Shown in pieces: positions 7,611 through 17,280 of a stretch of DNA of 64,000 bases. This stretch comes from Methylobacterium sp. B4 (GTDB taxonomy: Bacteria; Pseudomonadota; Alphaproteobacteria; Rhizobiales; Beijerinckiaceae): assembly GCF_003201865.1 (NCBI RefSeq), contig NZ_QJJJ01000001.1:124001-188000 (forward strand). The letters run 5' to 3'. Both the position numbers and the translations under genes were made by a program. Under the pieces are notes generated by a model. That model did no database searches. It was given only the letters and a program-made list of their open reading frames with translations, and was not told the DNA's origin. Position 1 is the stretch's first letter. Each line of letters starts with the position of its first letter.

Positions 7611-8906
7611 ATGACCGCCGACCCCAAGCCCTATCGCCTCGCCACCCAGGCGGTCCATGCGGGCGCCGCGCCCGACCCCGCCACCGGCGCGCGGGCGCAG
7701 CCGATCTACTTCACCAACGGCTTCGTCTTCGATTCGACGGAGCAGGCGGCCGACATCTTCGCGATGCGCAAGACCGGCTTTTCCTACTCGCGCGGCTCGA
7801 ACCCGACGGTCGCCGCGCTGGAGCGCCGGATCGCCGCGCTGGAGGGCGCCAAGGCGGCGGTGGCGGTCTCCTCCGGTCAGTCGGCGGTGCTGCTGGTGAT
7901 GATGACGCTGATGCAGACGGGCGACGCCTACGTCGCCTCGCCGCGCCTGTTCGGCGGCTCGCTCGGCCTGATGCGCCGGCTCGAAGGCCGCTACGACCTC
8001 ACCCCGCAATTCGCCGCCGACCTGACGCCGGAAGCCTTCGAGGCGGCCATCACGCCGCAGACCAAGGCGATCATCTGCGAGTCGATCGTCAACCCCTGCG
8101 CCACCGTGATGGACCTGGAGGGCATCTCCGCGGTCGCCAAGCGCCACGGCCTGCCGCTCGTCATCGACAACACGCTTGCCTCGCCCGCCCTGATCCGGCC
8201 GATCGAGTACGGCGCCGACATCGTCGTGCACTCGACCTCGAAGTTCCTGGGCGGCTCGGGCCAAGTGATCGGCGGCATGATCTGCGATGCCGGCACCTTC
8301 GACTGGAAGAGCCGCGGCTCGCGCTACAATCTCATCAACGATCCCTGGCCGGACTATGACGGCCTGATCGTCAGCGAGCGTTTTCCCGAGATCAGCTTCG
8401 CGGTGGCCTGCCGCCTGTTCGGCCTGCGCGACCTCGGCCCCGGCCTCTCGCCGATGAACGCCTTCCTCACCCTCACCGGCATCGAGACCCTGCCCCTGCG
8501 CATGGCGCGCCACTGTGCCAACGCCAAGGCGGTCGCCGCCTTCCTGAAGGACCACCCGGCGGTGGCGTGGGTGAGCTATCCGGCCCTGCCCGGCCAGAAG
8601 GGCGAGGCGCTGGCCCGTCGCTACGTGCCGCAGGGGCCGGGCTCGATCTTCACCTTCGCGCTCAAGGGCGGCGAGCCGGCCGCACTTCAGTTCATCACGA
8701 ACCTGGAGCTGATCTCCCACCTCGTGAACATCGGCGAGATCAAGTCGCTGGCGATCCACCCGGCCACCACGACCCACCGCCAACTCCGCCCCGAGGACCG
8801 TGCGGCGGCCTGCGTCGGCCCCGAGACGGTGCGTCTCTCGATCGGCTTGGAGGATCCCGAGGATCTGATCGCCGACATCGAGCAGGCGCTGGCCAAGATC
8901 GGCTGA
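7611..8906 (+). CDS. metY: O-acetylhomoserine sulfhydrylase (aminocarboxypropyltransferase)
   Basis: PLP-dependent Cys/Met metabolism enzyme of 431 residues. It makes homocysteine from O-acetylhomoserine and sulfide in methionine synthesis. The start LATQAVHAG, the cofactor-pocket segment YSRGSNPTV, the DNTLASP motif and the PLP lysine K211 in HSTSKFLGG are clear. The length and the N-terminal ATQAVHAGAAPDPATGARA stretch fit the MetY group; MetZ proteins are about 30 residues shorter. An O-succinylhomoserine specificity cannot be excluded. I found no SAM-type riboswitch in the 147 nt upstream. Confidence 0.88.
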   Translation: MTADPKPYRLATQAVHAGAAPDPATGARAQPIYFTNGFVFDSTEQAADIFAMRKTGFSYSRGSNPTVAALERRIAALEGAKAAVAVSSGQSAVLLVMMTLMQTGDAYVASPRLFGGSLGLMRRLEGRYDLTPQFAADLTPEAFEAAITPQTKAIICESIVNPCATVMDLEGISAVAKRHGLPLVIDNTLASPALIRPIEYGADIVVHSTSKFLGGSGQVIGGMICDAGTFDWKSRGSRYNLINDPWPDYDGLIVSERFPEISFAVACRLFGLRDLGPGLSPMNAFLTLTGIETLPLRMARHCANAKAVAAFLKDHPAVAWVSYPALPGQKGEALARRYVPQGPGSIFTFALKGGEPAALQFITNLELISHLVNIGEIKSLAIHPATTTHRQLRPEDRAAACVGPETVRLSIGLEDPEDLIADIEQALAKIG

Positions 8907-8911
8907 GGCCG

Positions 8912-9457
8912 ATGCGGCGGCGGCACTGGGCTCTCTTCGTCGGCGCCGTCCTCCTCGTCGGCGTCGGCACGCTGGCCCTGGTCGATTTCCTCCAGATCGG
9001 CCGCACCGAGCCGCCGCTGCGTCCCGAGGCCGAGCGGGCCGACCGCATCCTCGTGGAGAAAGCGGCCCGCCGCCTCACCCTGCTGCGCGAGGGGCGCGTG
9101 CTCGCGACCTATCCGATCTCGCTCGGCTTCGCGCCCGAGGGCCACAAGGCCCGCGAAGGCGACGGGCGCACGCCCGAGGGCCGCTACGCCATCGCCTTCC
9201 GCAACTCGCGCAGCGTCGCGCATCTCTCGCTCAAGGTGTCCTACCCCTCCCCCGCCGACGAGGCGGCGGCGCGGGCCGGCGGTTACCCGCCCGGCGGCGA
9301 CATCATGATCCACGGCCTGATGAACGGCTTCTCGTGGTTCGGCCGCCTGCACCGGCTGATGGACTGGACGCAGGGCTGCGTCGGCGTCACCAACGCCGAG
9401 ATGCGGGAGATCTACGCCCGCGTGGATCTCGGCACGCCCATCGAGATCACACCCTGA
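8912..9457 (+). CDS. L,D-transpeptidase family protein (YkuD domain)
   Basis: A 181-residue envelope protein with one N-terminal membrane anchor (residues about 6-26), followed by the YkuD catalytic domain. The catalytic His is H134 (IMIHGLMNG) and the nucleophilic Cys is C156 (TQGCVGVTN). Members of this group form 3-3 cross-links in peptidoglycan or tether proteins to it. The residue after GCV is Gly rather than the Arg of typical ErfK-type enzymes, as in the YafK-like branch. The ATG at 8912 lies 5 nt after the metY stop, so the two are probably co-transcribed although functionally unrelated. Confidence 0.85.
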   Translation: MRRRHWALFVGAVLLVGVGTLALVDFLQIGRTEPPLRPEAERADRILVEKAARRLTLLREGRVLATYPISLGFAPEGHKAREGDGRTPEGRYAIAFRNSRSVAHLSLKVSYPSPADEAAARAGGYPPGGDIMIHGLMNGFSWFGRLHRLMDWTQGCVGVTNAEMREIYARVDLGTPIEITP

Positions 9458-9634
9458 AGGCTTCGTCGCGGCCGCTCGGTGGACGGAATGCCGCGGCGGT
9501 TTCCGCTCCCTTCGAGGTCTCTCGAGAGGAAGGTGGACGGCACATCCGCATCGGCCTGACGAGGCTCGAAAAAATCGCATTCGAGACGACGCGATGTCGC
9601 ATCGAAGCACAGTCGAAGACGAGAAAAACACGCC

Positions 9635-9659
9635 GGAACGCAGAGACAGGTACAGGGTT
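9635..9659 (+). promoter_or_regulatory. Candidate EcfG (general stress response) promoter
   Basis: GGAAC at 9635-9639, 16 nt, then GGTT at 9656-9659. The alphaproteobacterial EcfG consensus is GGAAC-N16/17-CGTT, so one position differs. It would give a leader of about 45 nt before the 54-residue gene at 9710. Confidence 0.5.
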
Positions 9660-9709
9660 GTTGGGTCAGCGATCACGATCGATCGTCGGACAAGTCAAAG
9701 GATCTTCTA

Positions 9710-9874
9710 ATGACTCAGCCGAACCAGCACACGAAGAGCAACAACTCGCGCAATGCTGATCAAGATGGATCGAAGAACTCTGGGCAGGCGCATAAGGGCT
9801 CGGTCCAGCACTCGGACGACGGCCGCTTGAAGGAGAACCGCGATCAGGGCGTCCACCGCGGCGACAAGGAGTGA
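9710..9874 (+). CDS. Small hydrophilic protein, probable stress peptide
   Basis: A 54-residue protein rich in Asn, Gln, Asp, Lys and Gly with no hydrophobic segment (MTQPNQHTKSNN at the start, DQGVHRGDKE at the end), likely intrinsically disordered. It resembles in composition the KGG/hydrophilin-type stress peptides, but I cannot name a family. The support for a real gene is strong: AAAGGA lies 7 nt before the ATG, a GGAAC-N16-GGTT promoter-like site is upstream, and a UUCG-loop terminator lies 43 nt after the stop. It is too short for default ORF callers. Confidence 0.7.
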   Translation: MTQPNQHTKSNNSRNADQDGSKNSGQAHKGSVQHSDDGRLKENRDQGVHRGDKE

Positions 9875-9917
9875 TCCGGCCGCAATCGGTCCTGAACCGG
9901 TTTCCGGGATCGTGAGG

Positions 9918-9943
9918 AAGAGGTCGCCTTCGGGCGACCTCTT
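9918..9943 (+). terminator. UUCG-tetraloop terminator hairpin
   Basis: Perfect 11-bp stem (arms 9918-9928 and 9933-9943) closed by a C(TTCG)G tetraloop at 9929-9932, followed by a short TTTCC-type tail overlapping the stem end. It follows the 54-residue gene and insulates it from the dehydrogenase gene at 9994. Confidence 0.8.
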
Positions 9944-9993
9944 TCCATATCCGCTCCCATACGCACCCGACCTCACCGCGACGGGAGACTGCC

Positions 9994-11007
9994 ATGCGCG
10001 CCTACGAGATGTCCGCAGCCGATGGCCTCGACAGCTGGAGAAGCGCCGAGCGGCCGACGCCCGAGCTGGGTCGCGGGCAGGTGCTGGTGCGGCTGCGCGC
10101 CGCCTCCCTGAACTACCGCGACCTGCTGATCTGCGAGGGACGCTATCCCTTCGCGATCAATCTCGATCGGATGATCCCGGTCTCCGACGGGGCGGGCGAA
10201 GTCGTGGCGCTCGGCGAGGGCGTCCGCCGCTTCCGGGGCGGCGAGCGCGTCGCCGGAATCTTCTCGCAGAGCTGGCTCGGCGGCGCTCAGGTCGCCGACA
10301 TGTGGCAGACGGCGCTCGGCGGCGCCGTCGACGGCGTGCTGGCCGAGTACCGGGTCTTCGACGAGGACGGGCTCGTGACGCTGCCCGGGAGCCTGAGCTT
10401 CGAGGAGGGGGCGACCTTGCCCTGCGCGGCGGTGACGGCCTGGAACGCGCTCTACGGCCTCAAGCCCCTGCGGGCCGGCGAGACGGTGCTGACGCTGGGC
10501 ACCGGCGGCGTCTCGATCTTCGCGATCCAACTCGCCCGGGCGGCGGGCGCGCGAGTCATCGCCACGTCGTCGAGCGACGCCAAGCTGGAGCGGGCGAAGG
10601 CGCTCGGGGCGCACGACACGATCAATTACCGCAACCATCCCGACTGGCAGCACGAGGTGCGCCGTCTGACGGACGATGCGGGCGTCGATCACGTGGTCGA
10701 GGTCGGCGGCACGGGCACCCTGCCCCGCTCCATCGCCTCGACTCGTCCCGGCGGCCATATCGGCCTGATCGGACTGCTCGCACAGGGCGAAGCGATCGAC
10801 CCGCTGGCGATCCTCGGCGCGAGTTGCATCGTGCGCGGCGTCGCCGTGGGCTCGCGGGAGATGTTCGAGGATATGAACCGCTCGATCGCCCTGCACCGGA
10901 TCGAGCCGGTGATCGACCGGGTCTACGCCTTCGACGAGGCGCCCGCCGCCCTCGCCGACTTGGCCAAGGCGACGCATGTCGGCAAGATCGTGATCCGGAT
11001 CGATTGA
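9994..11007 (+). CDS. NAD(P)-dependent alcohol dehydrogenase, quinone-oxidoreductase-like
   Basis: Medium-chain dehydrogenase/reductase of 337 residues. The N-terminal GroES-like domain contains SLNYRDLLICEGRYP and SDGAGEVVALGEGV. The Rossmann domain has a GTGGVSIFA nucleotide loop (around residue 170) followed by ATSSSDAKLERAKALGA. The Cys ligands of the catalytic and structural zinc sites of true alcohol dehydrogenases are mostly missing, so it is more likely a zinc-independent reductase of the YhdH/QOR kind. The substrate is unknown. It is flanked by a terminator upstream and a small secreted protein gene 27 nt downstream. Confidence 0.82.
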   Translation: MRAYEMSAADGLDSWRSAERPTPELGRGQVLVRLRAASLNYRDLLICEGRYPFAINLDRMIPVSDGAGEVVALGEGVRRFRGGERVAGIFSQSWLGGAQVADMWQTALGGAVDGVLAEYRVFDEDGLVTLPGSLSFEEGATLPCAAVTAWNALYGLKPLRAGETVLTLGTGGVSIFAIQLARAAGARVIATSSSDAKLERAKALGAHDTINYRNHPDWQHEVRRLTDDAGVDHVVEVGGTGTLPRSIASTRPGGHIGLIGLLAQGEAIDPLAILGASCIVRGVAVGSREMFEDMNRSIALHRIEPVIDRVYAFDEAPAALADLAKATHVGKIVIRID

Positions 11008-11034
11008 CGGGCCGGACGGTCGAAGGGGCAGAGG

Positions 11035-11376
11035 ATGCGCTGGGTCGCGGGGTGGACACTTCTTCCGGCGCTGCTCCTGCCGGCGGCGGCGATCGCTCAG
11101 GACGTCACGACGGTGCGAACCGAGTCCTTCCCCCGGCCGCCCTATTCCGGTGCGACCTACTATGTCTACGAGCGGGCGGGCCGGACGATCTGCACCAAGC
11201 TTTCGGTCTGCAACAAGTTCGACCAGTGCGAGACGCGCTACGTCGAAGGCGCCTTCCGCGCGCCCGAGGACACCGCGACCGGCGAGCCCTACGGCACGAC
11301 GCCGGCGGTGCCGATCGCGCCGGGCTCGCTCGCCAAGCATGTCTGCCTCACGCGCTTCGGGCTCGTGCGGCGGTAG
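11035..11376 (+). CDS. Small secreted protein of unknown function
   Basis: A 113-residue protein with a classic Sec signal peptide (residues 1-22, cleavage likely after AIAQ/AIA). The mature part holds four Cys residues (CTKLSVC, DQCE and KHVC), which suggests two disulfide bonds in the periplasm. No family recognised. It lies 27 nt after the dehydrogenase gene on the same strand and is probably co-transcribed. The next gene is convergent. Confidence 0.7.
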   Translation: MRWVAGWTLLPALLLPAAAIAQDVTTVRTESFPRPPYSGATYYVYERAGRTICTKLSVCNKFDQCETRYVEGAFRAPEDTATGEPYGTTPAVPIAPGSLAKHVCLTRFGLVRR

Positions 11377-11432
11377 CGCGCCCTTCGCCTCGACCCTGAC
11401 GGAAGACGCTCGGCCCGATGCCGGGTGCGGTC

Positions 11433-12167
11433 CTACGCCTCGTCCGCCTTCCCGCGGCGGTTCAGCGCCCGCAAGGCTCCGCGGAAGGTGCGCACGTCCT
11501 GCTCCGTCATCGCCATGCGATGGAGCATGTCGCGCATGTTGCGGGCGATGATCTCGCGCTTCTCCGGCGGATAGAAGCCGGCTCCGGCCAGGGTCGCCTC
11601 CAGGCTCGCGAACAGAGAGAGCAGCGCCTCGCGGGTCGCGGGCGGTGAGAGCATCTCGCCCGCGAAACGCAGCGTCGCGAGGCCGGCGGCGCGGCGCCAG
11701 GCGTAGCCCATCAGCAGCACGGCCTGGGCGAGGTTGAGCGAGGGAAACTCGTCCGTGACCGGGAAGGTGACGATGGCGTCGGCCAGCGACACCTCGTCGT
11801 TGCTCAAGCCCACCCGCTCGCGCCCGAACATCAGCCCGACCCGCTCGCCCCGCCCGATCCGCTCGGCGCTGCCCGCCATCGCGGCCTCGGGGTCCATCAC
11901 CCGCTTCATCTGTCCGCGCTCGCGGGCCGTGGTGGCGAGCAGATACTGCAGGTCGGCGATCGCTTCCGGCACCGTGGCGTAGACCTTCGCCCCATCGAGT
12001 ACGTGCGTGGCACCGGAGGCGGCCTCCCGCACGCCCTTCTTCGGCCAGCCGTTCTTCGGGGCCACGAGGCGCAGCTCGGAGAGCCCGAAATTCGCCATGG
12101 CGCGGGCGGTCATGCCGATGTTCTCGGCCAGCTGCGGCTCGACCAGGATGACGACGGGGGTGCTCAT
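11433..12167 (-). CDS. trmJ: tRNA (cytidine/uridine-32-2'-O)-methyltransferase TrmJ family
   Basis: SPOUT-class RNA methyltransferase of 244 residues that methylates the 2'-O of position 32 in tRNA anticodon loops using AdoMet. It starts with VVILVEPQLAENIGMTARAM and carries the knot motifs LMFGRERVGLSNDE and FPSLNLAQAVLLMGYAW, typical of TrmJ. The ATG at 12167 (MSTPVVILVEP) is preferred over the longer start at 12188, since it matches the family N-terminus. It is downstream of the Fae homolog on the same strand but separated by a hairpin. Confidence 0.88.
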   Translation of the reverse strand: MSTPVVILVEPQLAENIGMTARAMANFGLSELRLVAPKNGWPKKGVREAASGATHVLDGAKVYATVPEAIADLQYLLATTARERGQMKRVMDPEAAMAGSAERIGRGERVGLMFGRERVGLSNDEVSLADAIVTFPVTDEFPSLNLAQAVLLMGYAWRRAAGLATLRFAGEMLSPPATREALLSLFASLEATLAGAGFYPPEKREIIARNMRDMLHRMAMTEQDVRTFRGALRALNRRGKADEA

Positions 12168-12193
12168 TTCTTCCGACACGCGACGCAAGGGAG

Positions 12194-12222
12194 CCGCGCC
12201 GCCAGCAAAGCCGGCGGCGCGG
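12194..12222 (-). terminator. Hairpin between the Fae homolog and trmJ
   Basis: Perfect 10-bp GC-rich inverted repeat, arms 12194-12203 and 12213-12222, with a 9-nt loop. It lies 12 nt after the fae-like stop. No T-run follows, so termination may be incomplete or Rho-aided. Confidence 0.5.
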
Positions 12223-12234
12223 GTTTAGAAGTTC

Positions 12235-12783
12235 TCAGATCTTACCGTCGAGGCCCATCTGGTAGTATTTGTGGACGATCTTGTCCTGGTTCTCGAGGAG
12301 CCAATCGATCGAGGGCTCGTTGGTCATGGCCTTGCGGATCGCCTCGGTCATGCCCTTGCGCTGGATCTCGAACAGCGCCTTGTGATCGACGCTCTCGGCC
12401 TGGATCACGCCGGGGCTGAGCCAGACTGAGCAGATGATGCCCAGATCGTTGGCCTTTTCCTTGGGGATGTAGCCGGCGCGTACCGCGTCGAGCACGCCGT
12501 TGGCGATGGCGTACTGCACCGTGCCCATCAGGATCGACGTGTACTTGTTCTCGGTCACGCTGACCTTGGAGACGCAGAGCGTCACCGGGCGGACCATGAT
12601 GTCGGTGTTGAGCAGCGCGAAGACGCGGCTGTGGCCGACGACCTGATCGCCGGTGAGGGTGGCCAGCGCGGTGCCGACCGGGCCGTCCAGCTCACCGATG
12701 ATCACTTCCGGCTCGGAGGCGGTGTTGGGCGGGCCGCCCGCGACGAGGGCCTCGCCGGCACGCAGGATGATGCGGTCGCTCAT
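12235..12783 (-). CDS. Formaldehyde-activating enzyme (Fae) homolog
   Basis: A 182-residue Fae-family protein. True Fae condenses formaldehyde with tetrahydromethanopterin in methylotrophs. The family pattern is visible: GEALVAGG near the N-terminus, PEVIIGELDGPVGTA, RPVTLCVSKVSV, and a C-terminal helical part. Against canonical Fae, the segment that should carry the catalytic His (AHIDLIIG) reads SEPEVIIG, so the His is replaced. It is therefore a divergent Fae2/Fae3-type paralog that may bind a pterin or carbonyl ligand without normal catalysis. The ATG at 12783 has a GGACGGAG site upstream. The gene is divergent from icd. Confidence 0.85.
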   Translation of the reverse strand: MSDRIILRAGEALVAGGPPNTASEPEVIIGELDGPVGTALATLTGDQVVGHSRVFALLNTDIMVRPVTLCVSKVSVTENKYTSILMGTVQYAIANGVLDAVRAGYIPKEKANDLGIICSVWLSPGVIQAESVDHKALFEIQRKGMTEAIRKAMTNEPSIDWLLENQDKIVHKYYQMGLDGKI

Positions 12784-13111
12784 GGTGTCTCCGTCCTCTT
12801 GCTCTTCGTTGATGCGCGGGTGGTCGCAGTGCCGCCCGCGTTTGTCCAGGCCGCTTAGCGCCGGGCCGGCGTGCACTCTTTCGCTGGAGCGACATTCGCT
12901 TTGGCCGAGCCTCTCAGAATGGGACCGGCTTCGCCCGCGCTTCCGTCCGTTTGGTCAGGCTCGGTAACAGAATCGCTTGTCCGAAACGGGCGGTCCGGCC
13001 CCGGCTTTGTCGCGTTGCTGCGCTGCGTTATAGGGGCGGCGACAAGGTTCCGGGAAGACGCGCGAAGGGCAATCGGCCGGCCGCGCGGCACCGGGCATGC
13101 GAGGGACCGAC
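12784..13111. other. Divergent intergenic region between the Fae homolog and icd
   Basis: 328 nt without a gene. It must carry promoters for both directions. A sigma-70-like site for icd is visible at 13007-13034. No clear site for the minus-strand gene was found, and no GGAAC stress element is present. Confidence 0.6.
13007..13034 (+). promoter_or_regulatory. Candidate icd promoter
   Basis: TTGTCG (13007-13012), 16-nt spacer, TATAGG (13029-13034), 77 nt before the icd ATG. Both hexamers are near consensus for a housekeeping promoter. Confidence 0.5.
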
Positions 13112-14326
13112 ATGGCGAAGATCAAGGTGGCCAATCCGGTCGTCGAGCTCGACGGCGACGAGATGACCCGGATCATCTGGGCGGACATTAAGAACAAGCT
13201 CATCCACCCCTACCTCGATCTCGACCTGGACTATTACGACCTCGGCGTCGAGCACCGCGACGCGACCAACGACCAGGTGACGGTCGATGCGGCGGAGGCG
13301 ATCAAGCGCCACGGCGTCGGCGTGAAATGCGCCACCATCACGCCGGATGAGGCCCGCGTCGAAGAGTTCAAGCTCAAGGAGATGTGGCGCTCGCCCAACG
13401 GCACGATCCGCAACATCCTCGGCGGCGTCATCTTCCGCGAGCCGATCATCTGCTCGAACGTCCCGCGCCTCGTGCCGGGCTGGACCCAGCCGTTCGTGAT
13501 CGGCCGCCACGCCTACGGCGACCAGTACCGCGCCACCGATTTCAAGGTGCCGGGCAAGGGCCGTCTGACCATCAAGTTCGAGGGCGACGACGGCACCGTC
13601 ATCGAGCGGGAGGTGTTCAAGTTCCCGGACGCCGGCGTCGCGATGTCGATGTACAATCTCGACCAGTCGATCATCGACTTTGCCCGGGCCTCGTTCAACT
13701 ACGGTCTCGCTCGCAAGTACCCGGTCTATCTCTCGACCAAGAACACCATCCTCAAGGTCTATGACGGGCGCTTCAAGGACCTGTTCCAGAAGGTCTTCGA
13801 CGAGGAGTTCAAGTCGAAGTTCCAGTCCCTCGGTCTCGTCTACGAGCACCGCCTGATCGACGACATGGTCGCCTCGTGCCTCAAGTGGTCGGGCGGCTAT
13901 GTCTGGGCCTGCAAGAACTACGACGGCGACGTGCAGTCCGACACGGCGGCGCAGGGATTCGGCTCGCTCGGCCTGATGACCTCGGTGCTGATGACGCCGG
14001 ACGGCCAGACCGTGGAGGCCGAGGCCGCCCACGGCACCGTGACGCGCCACTACCGCGAGCACCAGAAGGGCAAGGCGACCTCGACCAACTCGATCGCCTC
14101 GATCTTCGCCTGGACCCGCGGCCTCGCCCACCGGGCCAAGCTCGACGGCAACGCCGATCTCGCGAAGTTCGCCTCGACCCTGGAGAAGGTCTGCGTCGAC
14201 ACGGTCGAGTCCGGCCACATGACCAAGGACCTCGCCCTCCTCGTCGGCCCGGACCAGAAGTGGCTCACCACCGACGGCTTCCTCGACAAGGTCGACGAGA
14301 ACCTGAAGGCGGCGATGGCCGGGTAA
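13112..14326 (+). CDS. icd: Isocitrate dehydrogenase, NADP-dependent
   Basis: TCA-cycle enzyme that converts isocitrate to 2-oxoglutarate. The 404-residue length and sequence ([14 protein letters not shown] start, [12 protein letters not shown] substrate loop, [20 protein letters not shown] metal site, [16 protein letters not shown] cofactor loop) place it in the homodimeric eukaryote-like class, which is usual in alphaproteobacteria. The Arg-rich THRH-type stretch fits NADP preference. The ATG at 13112 follows a GAGGGA site; the ATG 15 nt further upstream has none. A long hairpin follows the stop. Confidence 0.97.
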   Translation: MAKIKVANPVVELDGDEMTRIIWADIKNKLIHPYLDLDLDYYDLGVEHRDATNDQVTVDAAEAIKRHGVGVKCATITPDEARVEEFKLKEMWRSPNGTIRNILGGVIFREPIICSNVPRLVPGWTQPFVIGRHAYGDQYRATDFKVPGKGRLTIKFEGDDGTVIEREVFKFPDAGVAMSMYNLDQSIIDFARASFNYGLARKYPVYLSTKNTILKVYDGRFKDLFQKVFDEEFKSKFQSLGLVYEHRLIDDMVASCLKWSGGYVWACKNYDGDVQSDTAAQGFGSLGLMTSVLMTPDGQTVEAEAAHGTVTRHYREHQKGKATSTNSIASIFAWTRGLAHRAKLDGNADLAKFASTLEKVCVDTVESGHMTKDLALLVGPDQKWLTTDGFLDKVDENLKAAMAG

Positions 14327-14337
14327 GGAGCAGGTCA

Positions 14338-14379
14338 GCCCCTGCGCGAATTGCCCGTCGCGGCGCTTCGCGCAGGGGC
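14338..14379 (+). terminator. Terminator-like hairpin after icd
   Basis: Perfect 13-bp inverted repeat (14338-14350 and 14367-14379) with a 16-nt loop, starting 11 nt after the icd stop. There is no T-run. Confidence 0.45.
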
Positions 14380-14567
14380 CGCACAATCTCGTCCGACCGG
14401 GCGCGAAACGGTCGGCTTCGATTCATCGCTGCGGGTTTCGTCCCCTCCCGTGATCGCGAGCGTCCGCGAAGCGACCCAAGGCACCGCGTTGCTCGGAACC
14501 GTCGCGCGCCGGATTCTCCTTCGGCCTCGCTCCCTTCGAAGGGTGAAACCGAAGCGATCGACCGGGG

Positions 14568-14987
14568 TCACTTGTTCGGAAACCGGCCGCCTGCGGTTGC
14601 CGCGCTGAGCGGGGTCGGGCCGGGCATCACATCGTTTCTCAACAGGATCAGCGCGACAATCGGGTCAAGTTGATCGTCGGGCAGGGTACCGGGCGCGTTC
14701 GGCGGCATATTCGCTCTGATCCAGTCCCGAAGTTCGGCGACCGGCTTGCCGGCCCAGGTCCGCCGGAACGCGGTGCCGACGAGGGCGGGACCGAGTGCGC
14801 CGGTCAGATCCGGACGGTGGCACTCCGCGCAGTGATCGTTGTAGACCGCCTGCCCGCTCTCCGCCTGCCGCTGAGTGAACGGACCGGCTGTCGATGGCAC
14901 TGACGTCACCAGAAATGCCGACAGCATGACGATCGGGACGAGCGCGCCACGGCACGTAGTTCCGGTCGACGCGATCGCGCAGCACAT
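14568..14987 (-). CDS. Secreted c-type cytochrome, monoheme
   Basis: A 139-residue protein with an N-terminal signal segment (about residues 8-35, hydrophobic VPIVMLSAFLVTSV) and one heme c site, CAECH, in YNDHCAECHRPDLTGALGPAL. A Met-containing distal region (IRANMPPNAPGTLPDD) supplies the likely sixth ligand, the pattern of small class I cytochromes fused to or serving alcohol dehydrogenases. It would act in the periplasm as an electron carrier. The start at 14987 has a strong GGAGGG site; a longer ORF upstream has no such support. The partner enzyme is not identifiable nearby. Confidence 0.82.
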   Translation of the reverse strand: MCCAIASTGTTCRGALVPIVMLSAFLVTSVPSTAGPFTQRQAESGQAVYNDHCAECHRPDLTGALGPALVGTAFRRTWAGKPVAELRDWIRANMPPNAPGTLPDDQLDPIVALILLRNDVMPGPTPLSAATAGGRFPNK

Positions 14988-15137
14988 GCCCGTCCCTCCG
15001 GCACGATGGGGAAAGGTTCGGGAACGACACCTGCGATCGCGAGCCCTGTCGGTGCGATTTGGACGGTTCCGGGACGAAAAAAGCAACGGAGATCAGTTCC
15101 GTGCGGGCGATGCCGATCAGCGCGTTCGACTTCGCGT

Positions 15138-15455
15138 CTATCCCACCTTCTTCGCCGCATTCCGCTTGCGCGTTTCGGCCGCCTTCTTCGCGGATGCGGA
15201 ACGCTGCTCCTTCGTGCGGGAGGCCGACGCCGTGCCGCCACTACGGCCGCCCTTGTGCGCCGCTGGATGATCCGTCGCCTTTCCGCGGCCCGAGCCGCCG
15301 GGATGTTTGCCGCCGCCATCGTCCTTGTTGACGGTCGCCCAGGCGCGGGACTCCGCTTCCTTTTCCGGCACGCCGCGGGATTCGTAGGATTCCGCGATGT
15401 GCTCCGCCTTGCGGATCTGCTTGTCTGTGTATTTCGATTTGTCGCCGCGGGCCAT
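15138..15455 (-). CDS. Lys/Arg-rich small protein (annotated elsewhere as plasmid stabilization-like)
   Basis: A 105-residue basic protein. It begins MARGDKSKYTDKQIRKAEHI, continues with an ESYESRGVPEKEAESRAWATVNK helix pair, and ends in a Gly/Lys/Ala-rich low-complexity tail. Homologs are widespread in alphaproteobacteria and are often labelled plasmid stabilization protein, without a proven role. The basic disordered tail suggests nucleic acid binding. It starts 33 nt after the LOV kinase stop on the same strand and is likely co-transcribed with it. Confidence 0.75.
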   Translation of the reverse strand: MARGDKSKYTDKQIRKAEHIAESYESRGVPEKEAESRAWATVNKDDGGGKHPGGSGRGKATDHPAAHKGGRSGGTASASRTKEQRSASAKKAAETRKRNAAKKVG

Positions 15456-15488
15456 GGGACCTCCGAGGGGAACCGGCGGCGCGTCGCG

Positions 15489-17078
<1,590 letters not shown>

Positions 17079-17280
17079 GCGAACCCGCGGCGTGGCGTTA
17101 CGTCCGAACCGTCGGCACCCGCGCCGCGGCATCCTCGACACGAGGGACGAGCCACCCGTCGCGGAACGTCGATTCCGAAACGCGTGGCTCGGTCCTCGCT
17201 TTCGCATCGCCGTTTCCCTCCCGAAAGCCCTAAAAGCGGCTTTCGGGACGATGCGGTCGCTGTGCCTGAGGCGGGTGCGG

